Assembly (NCBI GenBank): GCA_035538795.1
Contig: DATLJS010000029.1
Span: 248,001-312,000 of the forward strand
Source of the DNA: JAJZGK01 sp035538795
Lineage (GTDB): Bacteria > Pseudomonadota > Alphaproteobacteria > Rhodospirillales > Magnetospirillaceae
Direction of reading: 5' to 3'
DNA length: 64,000 nucleotides
Numbering within the stretch: position 1 is the first letter of the stretch; each line of letters begins with the position of its first letter. The notes beneath the pieces are model-generated. The model had not been told where the DNA came from, made no database searches, and saw only the letters and a program-made list of their open reading frames with translations. The translations under genes and the position numbers were made by a program. Shown here one piece after another: positions 26,300 to 35,339 of this stretch.

Positions 26300-26333
26300 A
26301 AAGCCCCGAGCCTCTCCAGGCCGGGGCTTTTTC
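26300..26333 (+). terminator. Terminator hairpin 2 of a tandem pair
   Basis: AAAGCCCCG (26300-26308) pairs with CGGGGCTTT (26322-26330) and runs into TTTTT. It lies only 7 bases after hairpin 1 and 17 bases before the next start codon. Confidence 0.75.
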
Positions 26334-26349
26334 ATTTTCGGAAGGACGA

Positions 26350-26517
26350 ATGATGGACTTGCAAGACCGCCTGGAAAAAGCCTGGGCCGACGAAGGCCGT
26401 TACCGCGACACTCACCGTACCCTGACCTTTACCAAGCGAGGGCTGGAGATCGACAAGGACATCGTCATCGCCGAACGCAGTAGCGACGAGTGTGCCCCTC
26501 GGCTACATGCTCCGTAA
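26350..26517 (+). CDS. Short ORF, probably a gene remnant at the island boundary
   Basis: 55 codons starting MMDLQDRLEKAWADEGRYRDTHRTL with GAAGGA just upstream, so translation could begin. The first ~43 residues look like a natural charged helical protein, while the end (SSDECAPRLHAP) does not; the gene may have been cut when the adjoining DNA was acquired. The convergent oxidoreductase gene ends 12 bases away. Family not recognised. Confidence 0.4.
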   Translation: MMDLQDRLEKAWADEGRYRDTHRTLTFTKRGLEIDKDIVIAERSSDECAPRLHAP

Positions 26518-26528
26518 TGAGCTTACCT

Positions 26529-27386
26529 TTACAGGCCAGACGCGCTGAGCACCTCACGAAACGTCCGAGGCGGGCGGCCGAGCAGCCTTTCCAGCGCGGG
26601 ATCCGTAGCGGCGAAGTCACCACGACGAGCCGCACGGAAGGTCCCCAACAGCATCTCGGCATAAATGGCGGGCATCCCTGAGGCGACCTTGGCCTGGCTC
26701 CATTCCGCATCGGGGACAGTGACGTGTCGAACCTCGCGTCCCATTACCTCGGATGCCATGGCGGCAATCTCCGCCATCGTCACCGCCTGTGACGCCGTCA
26801 GCGGCGGTGTGATGCCATCCCACTTTCCCTTCTCGGACAGGATTGCCGCGTCTGCTTCCGCCAGATCATCGCGCGCGGTCCAACTCACGGGGCCGTCTTC
26901 GGGCACACGCAACTCGCCGGTCCTTAGCGCATCCCGGATTATATGCAGGCAGCTTTCGGCATAGAAGCCGTGGCGCAAGGACGTATATGCCAGTCCGCTT
27001 GCCGCAAGGTCTGCCTCCGTTCCTGCATGCTGCTCCGCCGGTGCGAAGGGTGAGCCCACACGTGCGCCCATGTGGCTCGTGTAGAGAATGCGATCAGCAC
27101 CGGCTTCTCGGGCAGCCTCAATCGCTGCGCGGTGCAACAGTAGTGCCTCGTCGCCGAGCTTGTCGGCCGACACGATCAAGACTTGGTCAGCGCCCTCAAA
27201 GGTGGCCTTCAGGTTTCGCGCATTGGCGAAATCCCCAGCGCGAACCTCGATACCCCGTGCTACGAGACCGGATGCTTTTGCTGGGTCGCGGACGCTCGCG
27301 ACAACCCGCTCCGAAGAATGACGTCGAAGCAAACTCTCTATGATTGCTTTCCCGAGATGCCCAGTCGCTCCAGTAACGACGATCAT
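26529..27386 (-). CDS. NmrA-like / QorB-type NAD(P)H-binding oxidoreductase
   Basis: A 285-residue atypical short-chain dehydrogenase fold. The NAD(P)-binding loop MIVVTGATGHLGKAIIESLL is at residue 1, with ASVRDPAKA for cofactor selectivity and TSLRHGFYAES typical of NmrA/QorB proteins; there is no YxxxK catalytic pair. Such proteins reduce quinones or sense redox state. It is divergent from a TetR regulator with palindromic repeats between them, so control by that regulator is likely. First recognisable accessory gene after the tRNA. Confidence 0.88.
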   Translation of the reverse strand: MIVVTGATGHLGKAIIESLLRRHSSERVVASVRDPAKASGLVARGIEVRAGDFANARNLKATFEGADQVLIVSADKLGDEALLLHRAAIEAAREAGADRILYTSHMGARVGSPFAPAEQHAGTEADLAASGLAYTSLRHGFYAESCLHIIRDALRTGELRVPEDGPVSWTARDDLAEADAAILSEKGKWDGITPPLTASQAVTMAEIAAMASEVMGREVRHVTVPDAEWSQAKVASGMPAIYAEMLLGTFRAARRGDFAATDPALERLLGRPPRTFREVLSASGL

Positions 27387-27402
27387 CCGTGCCTCCTTGC
27401 GT

Positions 27403-27436
27403 TATCAATGGAATCTATAATTTGTTATCATTGATA
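27403..27436. promoter_or_regulatory. Inverted-repeat operator for the divergent TetR regulator
   Basis: TATCAATG (27403-27410) and CATTGATA (27429-27436) are perfect inverted copies 18 bases apart; a further ATCAATG occurs near 27450. They lie between the oxidoreductase and the TetR gene and cover the likely promoters. Confidence 0.6.
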
Positions 27437-27492
27437 CGCTCGCGCAGCAATCAATGCTATCGAAATTTGTTTATCGATGTTAATGCATCATC

Positions 27493-28209
27493 ATGGCAGC
27501 GGAATCGAACAGCGAGACGGAGGCACTTGACGCGCGCACGAGGATTCTCGACGCGGCGTCAATGCTCATCGCCAGTGGTGGTATCACGGCGTTGACGACG
27601 CGGGCCGTGGCTGCCGCCGCCGGAGTGCAGCCGCCGACCCTCTATCGTTTGTTTGGCGAAAAACGTGGATTGCTTGACGCTGTGGCAGAACATGGGCTCG
27701 CAGCTTTCATTGCCCATAAGGTCGCGGCGGAGCCCCATGCAGATCCTGTGCAGGACTTGCGCGATGCGTGGGATACCTACGTAACATTCGGCCTCGCTAA
27801 TCCGGCGGTATTCGCAATCATGAACGAGGTTGGCGCGGCAGGAGCCCAGTCAGCAGCCGCGCTTGCCGGCATCGCTGTCCTTAGGAAGCGTGTCGAACGG
27901 ATCGCCCGTGCCGGGCGCCTTAAAATGCCAGTCGAGCGGGCGGTCGCTTTGGTTCATGCGACTGGAGTTGGCACGGTGCTGACCCTACTCGCGGCCCACG
28001 AAAAGGAGCGGGATCCGCACCTTTCGACCACAGCCAGAGAGGCTGTATTAGCTGCCTTGGTGTTAGATTCATCCGGGCCGCGGCACGAGAGCGCAGCACC
28101 ATTTGCGGTCGCCCTGCGCGCCCATCTTGGCAGCGCTGACGCATTGTCACCCGGCGAGCGCCTGCTGCTGACTGAGCTTCTGGACAGACTTGCTGCCCCG
28201 GATTGCTGA
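27493..28209 (+). CDS. TetR-family transcriptional regulator
   Basis: A 238-residue repressor with the N-terminal TetR helix-turn-helix (ARTRILDAASMLIASGGITALTTRAVAAAAGVQPPTLYRLFGEK cut here into segments: TRILDAASMLIA, then TLYRLFGEKRGLLDAV; residues 15-70) and an all-helical ligand domain. It is divergent from the NmrA-like oxidoreductase and most likely represses it and itself through the TATCAATG repeats; a quinone or other electrophile is a reasonable guess for the inducer. Confidence 0.9.
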   Translation: MAAESNSETEALDARTRILDAASMLIASGGITALTTRAVAAAAGVQPPTLYRLFGEKRGLLDAVAEHGLAAFIAHKVAAEPHADPVQDLRDAWDTYVTFGLANPAVFAIMNEVGAAGAQSAAALAGIAVLRKRVERIARAGRLKMPVERAVALVHATGVGTVLTLLAAHEKERDPHLSTTAREAVLAALVLDSSGPRHESAAPFAVALRAHLGSADALSPGERLLLTELLDRLAAPDC

Positions 28210-28388
28210 TTGATGGTATCGCAGCAAATGGGCTGGAGTGGCGTCAGCAAATCGGCTGAGGGGAAAAGGGGGTGACGTCGGAATGAAGCTTGCCCTTATT
28301 TACAAAAACTATCTCGGCGAGCGAATTTCCGTTCTGGATTACCTGGATGCCGCTTACGGGAAATAGCCAGCCCCCCATTGTCTTTAAA

Positions 28389-28420
28389 TTGACATGCCAA
28401 AGCGTCGGCCTATACGCTTT
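28389..28420 (+). promoter_or_regulatory. Promoter and overlapping inverted repeat of the integrase gene
   Basis: TTGACA (28389-28394), 16-base spacer, TATACG (28411-28416). AAAGCGT (28399-28405) and ACGCTTT (28414-28420) form an inverted repeat over spacer and -10, and AAGCGT recurs just after, so repressor control of the integrase is plausible. Confidence 0.55.
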
Positions 28421-28449
28421 AAGCGTGAGACATTTAAAGAACAACAACA

Positions 28450-29814
28450 ATGGGACGGCCTTTTTCTTCTAATCCCCACTATATAAACATCACAAAAGTC
28501 ACGGACGAGGCTTGGATCGCCCAGCGGGCGACGAAAAGCAGGACGACTTGGTACTTGCTGAAGCTTGGCGACAAGCGACCTCGTTGCAGCCTCGGCACTG
28601 ACGACAAGCGGCATGCCGCACTCCTGACGATGAAGGCCTATCAGGCTTGGTTGGAAGACCCGAACAGCGATTGGCGCTCGGCCTGCGGCAATGTCGCGCA
28701 TCACATCGGCTTCCAGCAGGTGGCCGAGGATTGGCTGGCGACGCAGAAGACTGATCACGCCTATAAGTCCGGCGTCATCCGCAAATTCCTCGTGCCGTTT
28801 TTCGCCAGCGAAAAGCACGTCACCCATATGGCGATGATCAATCAGGCGATGGTCGATGACTACAAGCTGTGGCGGCGCGACTACTGGTCTCGGCGACATG
28901 CCGATACGAAAATCTCGACCAAACAGGCGGAGGGCTATGGCGAGCCCAGCGCAACGACGCTGAACCGGGAATATCCGACGCTACGGCAAATCCTCTCCTA
29001 TGCGGCTAAGCGCGGCTATATGGAGAAGCAGCTCATTCCCGAGGTGCAGGCGGAAGCAAGCAAGCCCAATCCCCGCCCCGCGCTGCTCGGCGGCGATTTC
29101 GAACATCTGATGCGGGAAACAGAGCGGTGGATCGCGGAAGCCGCTGATCAGCAGACTGTGGAGAAGCGCAAACTGCTGGCCGATTGGATCTGGATCAACC
29201 GCTATACCGGGCTGCGCGTACCGCATGAAGCGGAGAAACTGACCTGGGCCGACATCCGTTTCGACGTAAATCTGCTTTACGTCGCCGAGGACACCAAGAC
29301 CGGCAAGCGCGAGGTTCCGTTGCGGGACGAAGCGGCAAGCCGCCTCAAAGCCCTTAAAAAGCGGCATGAGACAGCGGCAGCCGAACTTACTGCAAGTAAG
29401 TCGGTTTTCACCCTGCCCAGCGGCGAGAAGGTCAATCTCAGCGACATGTTCAACGCCGTCATCGAGCGCTGCAAATTCCCCGTCCGCGCCGACCAGCTAC
29501 CCTATAGCCCCTATAGCCTGCGGGCGACCTACGCGACCTTCTCATTGGCCGAAGGACGCAGTTATGAATGGCTAGAGGAGGTCATGGGCACCAGCATCAA
29601 GATGCTGAAGGCCCATTACAAACAGGGCACCATCGAGCAGACCCAACGTTACCTCCGTAAGAAAGGCGTGATGCCGATGGAGAGCTGGGGCAATGCATCA
29701 GCGGTTTGGGCGCAGCCGGTGTCGCTGAAGCAGGCGGCCTGGTCGTCGGCTGTTATCGGCGGTAACAGCGTGGTGCTGACGGCTGACGGGGTGCTGGGAA
29801 AGGCGGTTTCATGA
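28450..29814 (+). CDS. Tyrosine-type site-specific recombinase / integrase
   Basis: A 454-residue phage-type integrase. After an N-terminal arm- and core-binding region with an SAM-like helical domain (about residues 85-200), the catalytic domain shows NRYTGLRVPHE (Arg near 256), YSLRATYATFSLAEG (Arg near 358, with Tyr where His is usual), and MGTSIKMLKAHYKQ with a probable catalytic Tyr near 390. Such integrases mobilise genomic islands. A consensus promoter with an inverted repeat lies upstream. It supports the view that the DNA right of the tRNA is an integrated element, though the attachment sites are not identified. Confidence 0.9.
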   Translation: MGRPFSSNPHYINITKVTDEAWIAQRATKSRTTWYLLKLGDKRPRCSLGTDDKRHAALLTMKAYQAWLEDPNSDWRSACGNVAHHIGFQQVAEDWLATQKTDHAYKSGVIRKFLVPFFASEKHVTHMAMINQAMVDDYKLWRRDYWSRRHADTKISTKQAEGYGEPSATTLNREYPTLRQILSYAAKRGYMEKQLIPEVQAEASKPNPRPALLGGDFEHLMRETERWIAEAADQQTVEKRKLLADWIWINRYTGLRVPHEAEKLTWADIRFDVNLLYVAEDTKTGKREVPLRDEAASRLKALKKRHETAAAELTASKSVFTLPSGEKVNLSDMFNAVIERCKFPVRADQLPYSPYSLRATYATFSLAEGRSYEWLEEVMGTSIKMLKAHYKQGTIEQTQRYLRKKGVMPMESWGNASAVWAQPVSLKQAAWSSAVIGGNSVVLTADGVLGKAVS

Positions 29815-29838
29815 GGCCGATATGGACCGGAGGCGGAG

Positions 29839-30069
29839 GTGCACTGTATCTGCATATGCTGCAAAGATGCCCTGTACTATACGCAAAAATTGGCAAACCT
29901 CCTCACGTCCGTCTGCATGTCGGTCTCCGAGACTGCAGGATACTTTCGCTTTCCTGCGGTGGATGGCACATGCCAAACGGAAAAGATCCGTGTCAGCCGC
30001 AAGGCGTTCATCGAGCTAAGCGGCAGCGCCCCCCCAGTCACCGCGCCACGAGGGACGGTCGCATCATAG
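29839..30069 (+). CDS. Hypothetical 76-residue ORF between the integrase and the methyltransferase
   Basis: A GTG at 29839 preceded by GGAGG with 5 bases spacing opens a short ORF beginning with a Cys-rich CICICC and containing SVSETAGYFRFPAVDG. No domain is recognised. Both neighbouring intervals, 29815-29838 and 30070-30225, show nothing else I can support. The whole gap of about 410 bases may be a decayed gene. Confidence 0.25.
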   Translation: MHCICICCKDALYYTQKLANLLTSVCMSVSETAGYFRFPAVDGTCQTEKIRVSRKAFIELSGSAPPVTAPRGTVAS

Positions 30070-30225
30070 TTCCATCGGGCAGGAGGACGACCAGTGGGGG
30101 AGATCGCCAGGTTTACGGTGACTGGCTCCCTATTCCTGTTGCCGGATCGGGGAAGGCGGTCTATTCCAGACGGCCAGGGATTGCACCTCTGTCAACCAAC
30201 GTGTCCATCGACTGTATTGTCTAGA

Positions 30226-31950
30226 ATGAAGATTGAGATTCCCGTTATTGATTTATTTGCCGGACCTGGCGGCCTGGGGGAGGGCTTCTCCCGCTATGGC
30301 AATTACTTCGGCGACGACATATCGTTCCAAACAAGGCTTTCCATCGAGAAGGACAAGGTGGCTGCGCGCACCCTGCGTCTGAGGGCGTTCGTAAGAGCCT
30401 TCAGCGGGAAGGCTATTCCAGAGTGCTATTACAACTATGTCTGCTCGACCACGCCCGCCGACAAGGAAAAATGGGCCGGAGAGATGGCGGCTCTTCCCCA
30501 ATGGAAGGCTGCTGACGAGGAAGCCTGGAATGCCACATTGGGCGAGGTTCCCTTCGTCGAACTGCACCAGCGAATCGGGGAAGCCATTCGTGGTCAAGAC
30601 CTTTGGTGCCTTCTGGGGGGGCCGCCCTGCCAAGCGTACTCTGTGGTTGGCCGTTCACGCCGGATGGGAATCGGGGAAGGCATTCGCCAGTCTGGAGACG
30701 ATGAACTCCAGAAGGCTGAGCGCGAGCGCAAGGCCGAGGAATTCTACAAGGACGACAAGCACACGCTTTACCGGGAATACCTCAAGATCGTTGCGATCCA
30801 TCAGCCGCCATTCTTCGTAATGGAAAACGTGAAGGGAATTCTGTCGTCCCGCCTCGACGATGGCAGCTACGTGTTCGACAAAATTCTCAAGGATTTGGCG
30901 GATCCATGGGATGCCATCGCCGACGAAGACCTGCCGGATGAGGCACTGGCGAGGTTCACTCCTGCCAGGAAGCTTGGCTATACCATCCATTCATTCGTTG
31001 CCCTACCGGACAAGGTAAGCGGAGACTACCGCAAGGTCGATTACCTGATCCGAAGCGAGGATTACGGCGTCCCCCAGGAACGGCACCGCGTCATCCTTCT
31101 GGGTATCAGGGATGACCTGAATCTGGCTCCCACCCCTTTGGAAAAGGCACAGACAAAAACCACCCTTGCCGAAGTGATCGGCGACTTGCCCCCTCTCCGC
31201 AGTGGCCGTAGCGGATGGGTTCGACACAAAGTCAGGGCGGAAAAGACGGACACAGCCACCGCGTGGATTGAGGCGGTGAAGTCGGAAACCAGTAAGATCA
31301 TCAAGGATGTCTGGAACAGTGGTCCGACAATTCACAAGGTGATGGAGGATGCTCTCGAGCAGCTTGACCCGATGCTGACCAGGGGGAGAAGTTTCGTTGG
31401 CTGGAGCACTTGGCCAGACCCCGCCCATGAGATGGCGCAATGGTACCAGGACGATTCCCTGGGGGGCGTTCTTCAGCATGAAACCCGCGACCACATGGAT
31501 GCCGATTTCGCACGCTATCTGTTCGTGTCCGCCTATGGCAAAGCAATGAAGAACTCGCCCAAGCTGCGTGACTTCCCCCTCAGTCTTCTGCCGGATCACG
31601 AGAATGCCCAGACCGAGGAAGGCCGCCGCGTCTTTCATGACCGGTTCCGTGTTCAACTGGCCGAGCGTCCAGCAACGACCGTGACCTGCCATATCCGGAA
31701 GGACGGTCACTATTTCATCCATTACGACCCGGCGCAGTGCCGCAGCCTGACGGTCAGGGAAGCCGCCCGCATCCAGACCTTTCCGGACAACTACTTCTTC
31801 GAGGGCAACCGGACGGAGCAGTATGAGCAGGTCGGCAATGCGGTGCCGCCCTACCTCGCGGTCCAGCTTGCCAAGGTCGTTGCGCAACTGATCAAGGAGA
31901 TGTCCGTCGAAGCGTGCGACGCGGTGAAGGAGGGGGAAGAGGTTGCCTGA
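30226..31950 (+). CDS. DNA (cytosine-5-)-methyltransferase
   Basis: A 574-residue C5 methyltransferase with the motifs in order: I DLFAGPGGLGEGF (residues 9-21), IV GGPPCQAYSVVG with catalytic Cys 135, VI MENVKG, VIII VPQERHRVILLGIR, and IX-X RPATTVTCH, TVREAARIQTFPDNY and QVGNAVPPYLA. The segment between VIII and IX, the target-recognition region, is long. ATG 30226 gives the natural start; the frame is open 44 codons upstream. The vsr stop-start overlaps its 3' end. It is the modification part of the island restriction system; the target sequence cannot be read. Confidence 0.95.
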   Translation: MKIEIPVIDLFAGPGGLGEGFSRYGNYFGDDISFQTRLSIEKDKVAARTLRLRAFVRAFSGKAIPECYYNYVCSTTPADKEKWAGEMAALPQWKAADEEAWNATLGEVPFVELHQRIGEAIRGQDLWCLLGGPPCQAYSVVGRSRRMGIGEGIRQSGDDELQKAERERKAEEFYKDDKHTLYREYLKIVAIHQPPFFVMENVKGILSSRLDDGSYVFDKILKDLADPWDAIADEDLPDEALARFTPARKLGYTIHSFVALPDKVSGDYRKVDYLIRSEDYGVPQERHRVILLGIRDDLNLAPTPLEKAQTKTTLAEVIGDLPPLRSGRSGWVRHKVRAEKTDTATAWIEAVKSETSKIIKDVWNSGPTIHKVMEDALEQLDPMLTRGRSFVGWSTWPDPAHEMAQWYQDDSLGGVLQHETRDHMDADFARYLFVSAYGKAMKNSPKLRDFPLSLLPDHENAQTEEGRRVFHDRFRVQLAERPATTVTCHIRKDGHYFIHYDPAQCRSLTVREAARIQTFPDNYFFEGNRTEQYEQVGNAVPPYLAVQLAKVVAQLIKEMSVEACDAVKEGEEVA

Positions 31951-32377
31951 AAGGCGCCACCGCGGGGACATCATGTCGCCGGAGAAGCGAAGCGCCGTCA
32001 TGTCGCGGATACGGGGCAAGGACACCGGCCCCGAGCGCGCCCTGGCCGCCGCCATGGCCGAACAGGACTGGGAATGGGAATCCCATGCCCGCGATCTTCC
32101 GGGCAAACCCGATTTCGTCTTCAGGGCGGCCCGGGTCGTGGTGTTCGTCGATGGCGATTTCTGGCATGGCTGGCGGTTTCCGCAGTGGCGGGATAAGCTG
32201 TCAGAGCAGTGGGAAGCGAAGATCGAGGCCAACCGCCGCCGCGATTCCCGGAACCATAGGGCGCTTCGCCGGGCCGGATGGAAGGTGATCAGGGTCTGGG
32301 AACATCAGATCAAGACGGACACAGCTAAGGCCATCCAGCGCATCAGCAATGCTGTCTCGGCTTCTCCCAAAAGCTGA
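31943..32377 (+). CDS. vsr: Very short patch repair endonuclease Vsr
   Basis: A 144-residue Vsr. It has RSAVMSRIRGKDTGPE near residues 15-30, the metal-binding DFVFRAARVVVFVDGDFWHGW, and NRRRDSRNHRALRRAGW. Vsr nicks T:G mismatches made when 5-methylcytosine deaminates in the partner methyltransferase's site, then repair restores C:G. TTG 31943 overlaps the methyltransferase end and gives the RRHRGDIMSPEKRS start common in the family; ATG 31973 is the alternative. Coupling to the C5 methyltransferase is the standard pairing. Confidence 0.93.
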   Translation: MPERRHRGDIMSPEKRSAVMSRIRGKDTGPERALAAAMAEQDWEWESHARDLPGKPDFVFRAARVVVFVDGDFWHGWRFPQWRDKLSEQWEAKIEANRRRDSRNHRALRRAGWKVIRVWEHQIKTDTAKAIQRISNAVSASPKS

Positions 32378-32476
32378 TCAGCTCCCAGGCATAGATACCC
32401 CGTAGATGATTAGCCACAAAATGCGGTATATACAGCCTGCGCCGCTATGGCCAAAGCGCAAGGATGCTGCCTGCTT

Positions 32477-33250
32477 ATGCCGACCCATGAAAACCCAGCC
32501 AAAAAGCGAAATCAGGTGCTCTGGAGTGATGACGAACTCCTAGCGGCGGTGGAGGCCTACATATACATGATCAGGCTTCAACAGAGAGGGGTAGCATGCA
32601 CAGAGAACATGACGACCCCTCTCCTCATGGCGGGTCCGCTTGCCGGGCGCAACGATGCATCTATCCGATATCGGATGCGGAATATCTCTGCTGTTCTTCA
32701 TGGGCTCAACGCCCAAATTCTAGATATATATTCCCCCGCAGAACAGGTTGGAGCAGGAGTTCGTGAGCGGCTGCGGAAAATCCTTCTTGCGCACCCCGCA
32801 TTCGAGCTGATCAAACTCACCTCCACCCCTCGATCGCCCGGAAATTTATCCAGATCAGACAAGCACCAGAACGCAGTCTCTGCCCTGAATGATCTGCGGA
32901 AGCGTCTCGACGAATTCGAGGCCTCGATGGGCGGAATTGGGCATAATCACCCTCCAGAGGCCATTGAATACTCGTTTGATCGAAATGAAATATCCAAGGT
33001 CAAGGAGGATTTGGCGCGACTTGAAATTGAACTATCTAAATCAAAACCCGACATATCAGTTCAGAAAAATATCATTGAGAGATTGATCGGCTTTGGCCTG
33101 AAACTGAGTATCTGGATGGAACAACGGGTCACAAAATTTGTTGATGCAGCCCTGGTAATAGCAGCTCCAATTGTTGTTGCAAAAGCCACTAACATGCTAC
33201 CAAGCCTCATCGAAGTCGTGCATTCAGTTACCCAACTGATTGGGAGATAG
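32477..33250 (+). CDS. Unrecognised protein: N-terminal nucleic-acid-enzyme-associated domain, C-terminal hydrophobic segment
   Basis: About 257 residues. The start (NQVLWSDDELLAAVEAYIYM, then PLAGRNDASIRYRMRNISAVLHGL) resembles the helical domain found at the N-terminus of HNH and other restriction nucleases. Next come a Ser/Pro-rich region, GIGHNHPPEA, a charged coiled-coil segment (NEISKVKEDLARLEIELSK), and a hydrophobic run (VDAALVIAAPIVVAKATNM) that could be a membrane helix. No nuclease motif is seen. ATG 32477 follows AAGGA; ATG 32447 is in frame too but has no ribosome binding site. It lies behind vsr and its end overlaps the AIPR gene tail to tail by 23 bases. Function unknown. Confidence 0.7.
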   Translation: MPTHENPAKKRNQVLWSDDELLAAVEAYIYMIRLQQRGVACTENMTTPLLMAGPLAGRNDASIRYRMRNISAVLHGLNAQILDIYSPAEQVGAGVRERLRKILLAHPAFELIKLTSTPRSPGNLSRSDKHQNAVSALNDLRKRLDEFEASMGGIGHNHPPEAIEYSFDRNEISKVKEDLARLEIELSKSKPDISVQKNIIERLIGFGLKLSIWMEQRVTKFVDAALVIAAPIVVAKATNMLPSLIEVVHSVTQLIGR

Positions 33251-35339
33251 AAGGGATTCTATCCGGGAGTCCGGACTCCCGGCATCTAGTCAGCAATGCC
33301 ATCAGCCGCTCCGCCTGCCTGTCAGTCGGTATCTTGGGCGGATTGGCAATCACCAGGAACAGTGCCTTTTCATCCTCTGGCGTCAGTAGCCGCATTTCTT
33401 TCGCATAGTCGCGGACTGTGATCCAGGAAGCCGCGCTGCGGGACATGACCTCACTAACCGCCCTAATGCCGTCGTCGATCCTTCCTTCGGCCCGGGCGTC
33501 CCGGATCGCCGCCTTCGCTTCCTCCGGCGGCAGCAGGAATGCATCAAATCCGTCCACAACCGGGATTTCAGTTTGAAAGGCTACCTTCGGGCAAGCCTGA
33601 TCCTTAGCCCATTCGGAAGGGCTTCGACCTGCCAGCGGTGGAGTGCAGATCACTTGCTTCATACACTCGGCAATCAGCGCCAGCTGGGCTTCGAGAACGC
33701 TACCGGCAGATTGCATCTGCCATATCCGAAGGTAATTAAGGCGACCACCACTAGATTGATCCCGGGACAGGATAGCAAGCCGAGCAAGGGAATAAGCTAC
33801 GATCTGCGACCGAAGGCCAGGGACATACCAGGAGGCCTCAGAAACCAAACGTTCCGTAGCCAGAAACAATATTCTTCGCGCGACTGCTGACTTGAACCAA
33901 TCGTCACCATAGAGGTGCTTCTTCTCCGTCCACTCCTTGGTAATCCGGTCCGCGAAGGTGGTGAAGCTCTTCTCGGCGCCCTTGCAGGCGATCTCGGGCA
34001 GACCGTCGAAGCAGTTCTCGACTTTCGCCAGATCGGTCTTGGTGATGACCTGATGCTTAGGGTTCAGGCGAAGAAACTGGTTCTTGCGGGCATCAGTCAT
34101 GCCGGCCTGGTCGTTCAGGTGTTGCCCCCGGGCACGTTCGTAGTACCAGTGGGTCTGCACCTGTGATGCGCCAACAGCCGGGGCCAGGATGCGGCGTGAA
34201 ATCTCTTCGATCTTGCGATGGAATTCGTGGTTGGCGAAGAAGTCGCTGGGACGGACCCCATTCTGCGAATTGGCAAAGCGCGAGATCCTCGGGATCATCT
34301 GGAGCGCAAGGTCAGTCTGGACGACGGACAGCTTCATCGGAACGAAGACCCCGGAAAGATCCTTTCTGTCCTTGTCCCGGCGCGCTGCTGCCAGGGATGC
34401 AGTGGTCTGTGCGCCGTTGACGATCTGCAAGTCGGTGGCAGAGCGGATCATCAATGCGCCGTTGTCGGCTGTGAAGACCTCAACCCCGGAAGCCGTGCAG
34501 GCAATGCCATTGTTGTAGGCAAAGAACAGCTCCGGTTCCTTGGCGATGGTGGTCGCGATGCCTTTGTTAACGCCGCTACGGCGGCCAAGGAAGGTTCGGA
34601 CATTGCCCTCAAGTAGACGGCTGCCGTGGCGAATATAGATGTCGGCCAGCACTTCGGCAGGGACGACAGCCAGATAACCGCTATAGCCTGAACTCCCAAC
34701 CGGGCCGGGCAGCACGGGAAGACCGCCGCCAAGGGCATGGGAGAAATCGACGACAAGATCATCTCTTGCGCTTCCGGCCTCGTGGATGCGCTTCAGTCTC
34801 GTCACGTCCCAAATCTGGAAGGTGATCGGCAGCCCGTCCTTGGTTGTTTCGGAGGGTAATTCCCGCAGCTTATCGCTGACACATCTGTCGGTGATGACAT
34901 GCAACCGAAGGGCAGAGAGGCTTTCGGCGCGTTGGAGCCTTCGGGCCAACGCCCAAAGGGGGCGGCTTTCTTCGATGTTGCTGCTCAGCCAACCGTCACG
35001 GGAACACTCGAAAACGTTGATCAGTCGGTTGAAGCCTTGGTCTCGTGCTTCTGTCCTGGCGAGGTTCGGCGGCATCCTTGCGTCACCATTATGCAGGGCG
35101 ACAAAGAGGTGAAGCGACTCGTCGGCTTCGTCAAACGCAAAGGCATCGATCTCCAGTTTCTTGTTGCTGGGACCGGGGACCAGTTCGGGGCAGAGTTCAA
35201 AGTCCGGCAGTTCGTTGGCATCACGCAACCGGTCGAGCACTTCCTCGACGAAAGCTTCCCGCAGGCCGCAGGCGCGTGTTTCTGCCCTTGATGCTGCGCT
35301 GGCCAGCACGTCGGAACGATACTCGTCCTCAGTCATCAC
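33228..35339 (-). CDS. AIPR (abortive infection phage resistance) family protein
   Basis: A 703-residue protein matching the AIPR family: central blocks GNVRTFLGRRSGVNKGIATTI, ELFFAYNNGIACTASGV and LQIVNGAQTTASLAAA (about residues 240-320) and RISRFANSQNGVRPSDFFANHEFHR. AIPR proteins occur in phage-defence and restriction clusters and are thought to be nucleases or associated factors. ATG 35339 overlaps the stop of the PD-(D/E)XK gene (ATGA), so it is the last gene of a four-gene minus-strand operon. It converges with the unknown gene after vsr. Confidence 0.88.
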   Translation of the reverse strand: MMTEDEYRSDVLASAASRAETRACGLREAFVEEVLDRLRDANELPDFELCPELVPGPSNKKLEIDAFAFDEADESLHLFVALHNGDARMPPNLARTEARDQGFNRLINVFECSRDGWLSSNIEESRPLWALARRLQRAESLSALRLHVITDRCVSDKLRELPSETTKDGLPITFQIWDVTRLKRIHEAGSARDDLVVDFSHALGGGLPVLPGPVGSSGYSGYLAVVPAEVLADIYIRHGSRLLEGNVRTFLGRRSGVNKGIATTIAKEPELFFAYNNGIACTASGVEVFTADNGALMIRSATDLQIVNGAQTTASLAAARRDKDRKDLSGVFVPMKLSVVQTDLALQMIPRISRFANSQNGVRPSDFFANHEFHRKIEEISRRILAPAVGASQVQTHWYYERARGQHLNDQAGMTDARKNQFLRLNPKHQVITKTDLAKVENCFDGLPEIACKGAEKSFTTFADRITKEWTEKKHLYGDDWFKSAVARRILFLATERLVSEASWYVPGLRSQIVAYSLARLAILSRDQSSGGRLNYLRIWQMQSAGSVLEAQLALIAECMKQVICTPPLAGRSPSEWAKDQACPKVAFQTEIPVVDGFDAFLLPPEEAKAAIRDARAEGRIDDGIRAVSEVMSRSAASWITVRDYAKEMRLLTPEDEKALFLVIANPPKIPTDRQAERLMALLTRCRESGLPDRIPSISQSVG

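Noticed and set aside
31003..32232. 409-codon minus-strand ORF over the methyltransferase and vsr
   Set aside because: It is antisense to two genes with full motif sets and has no domain of its own.
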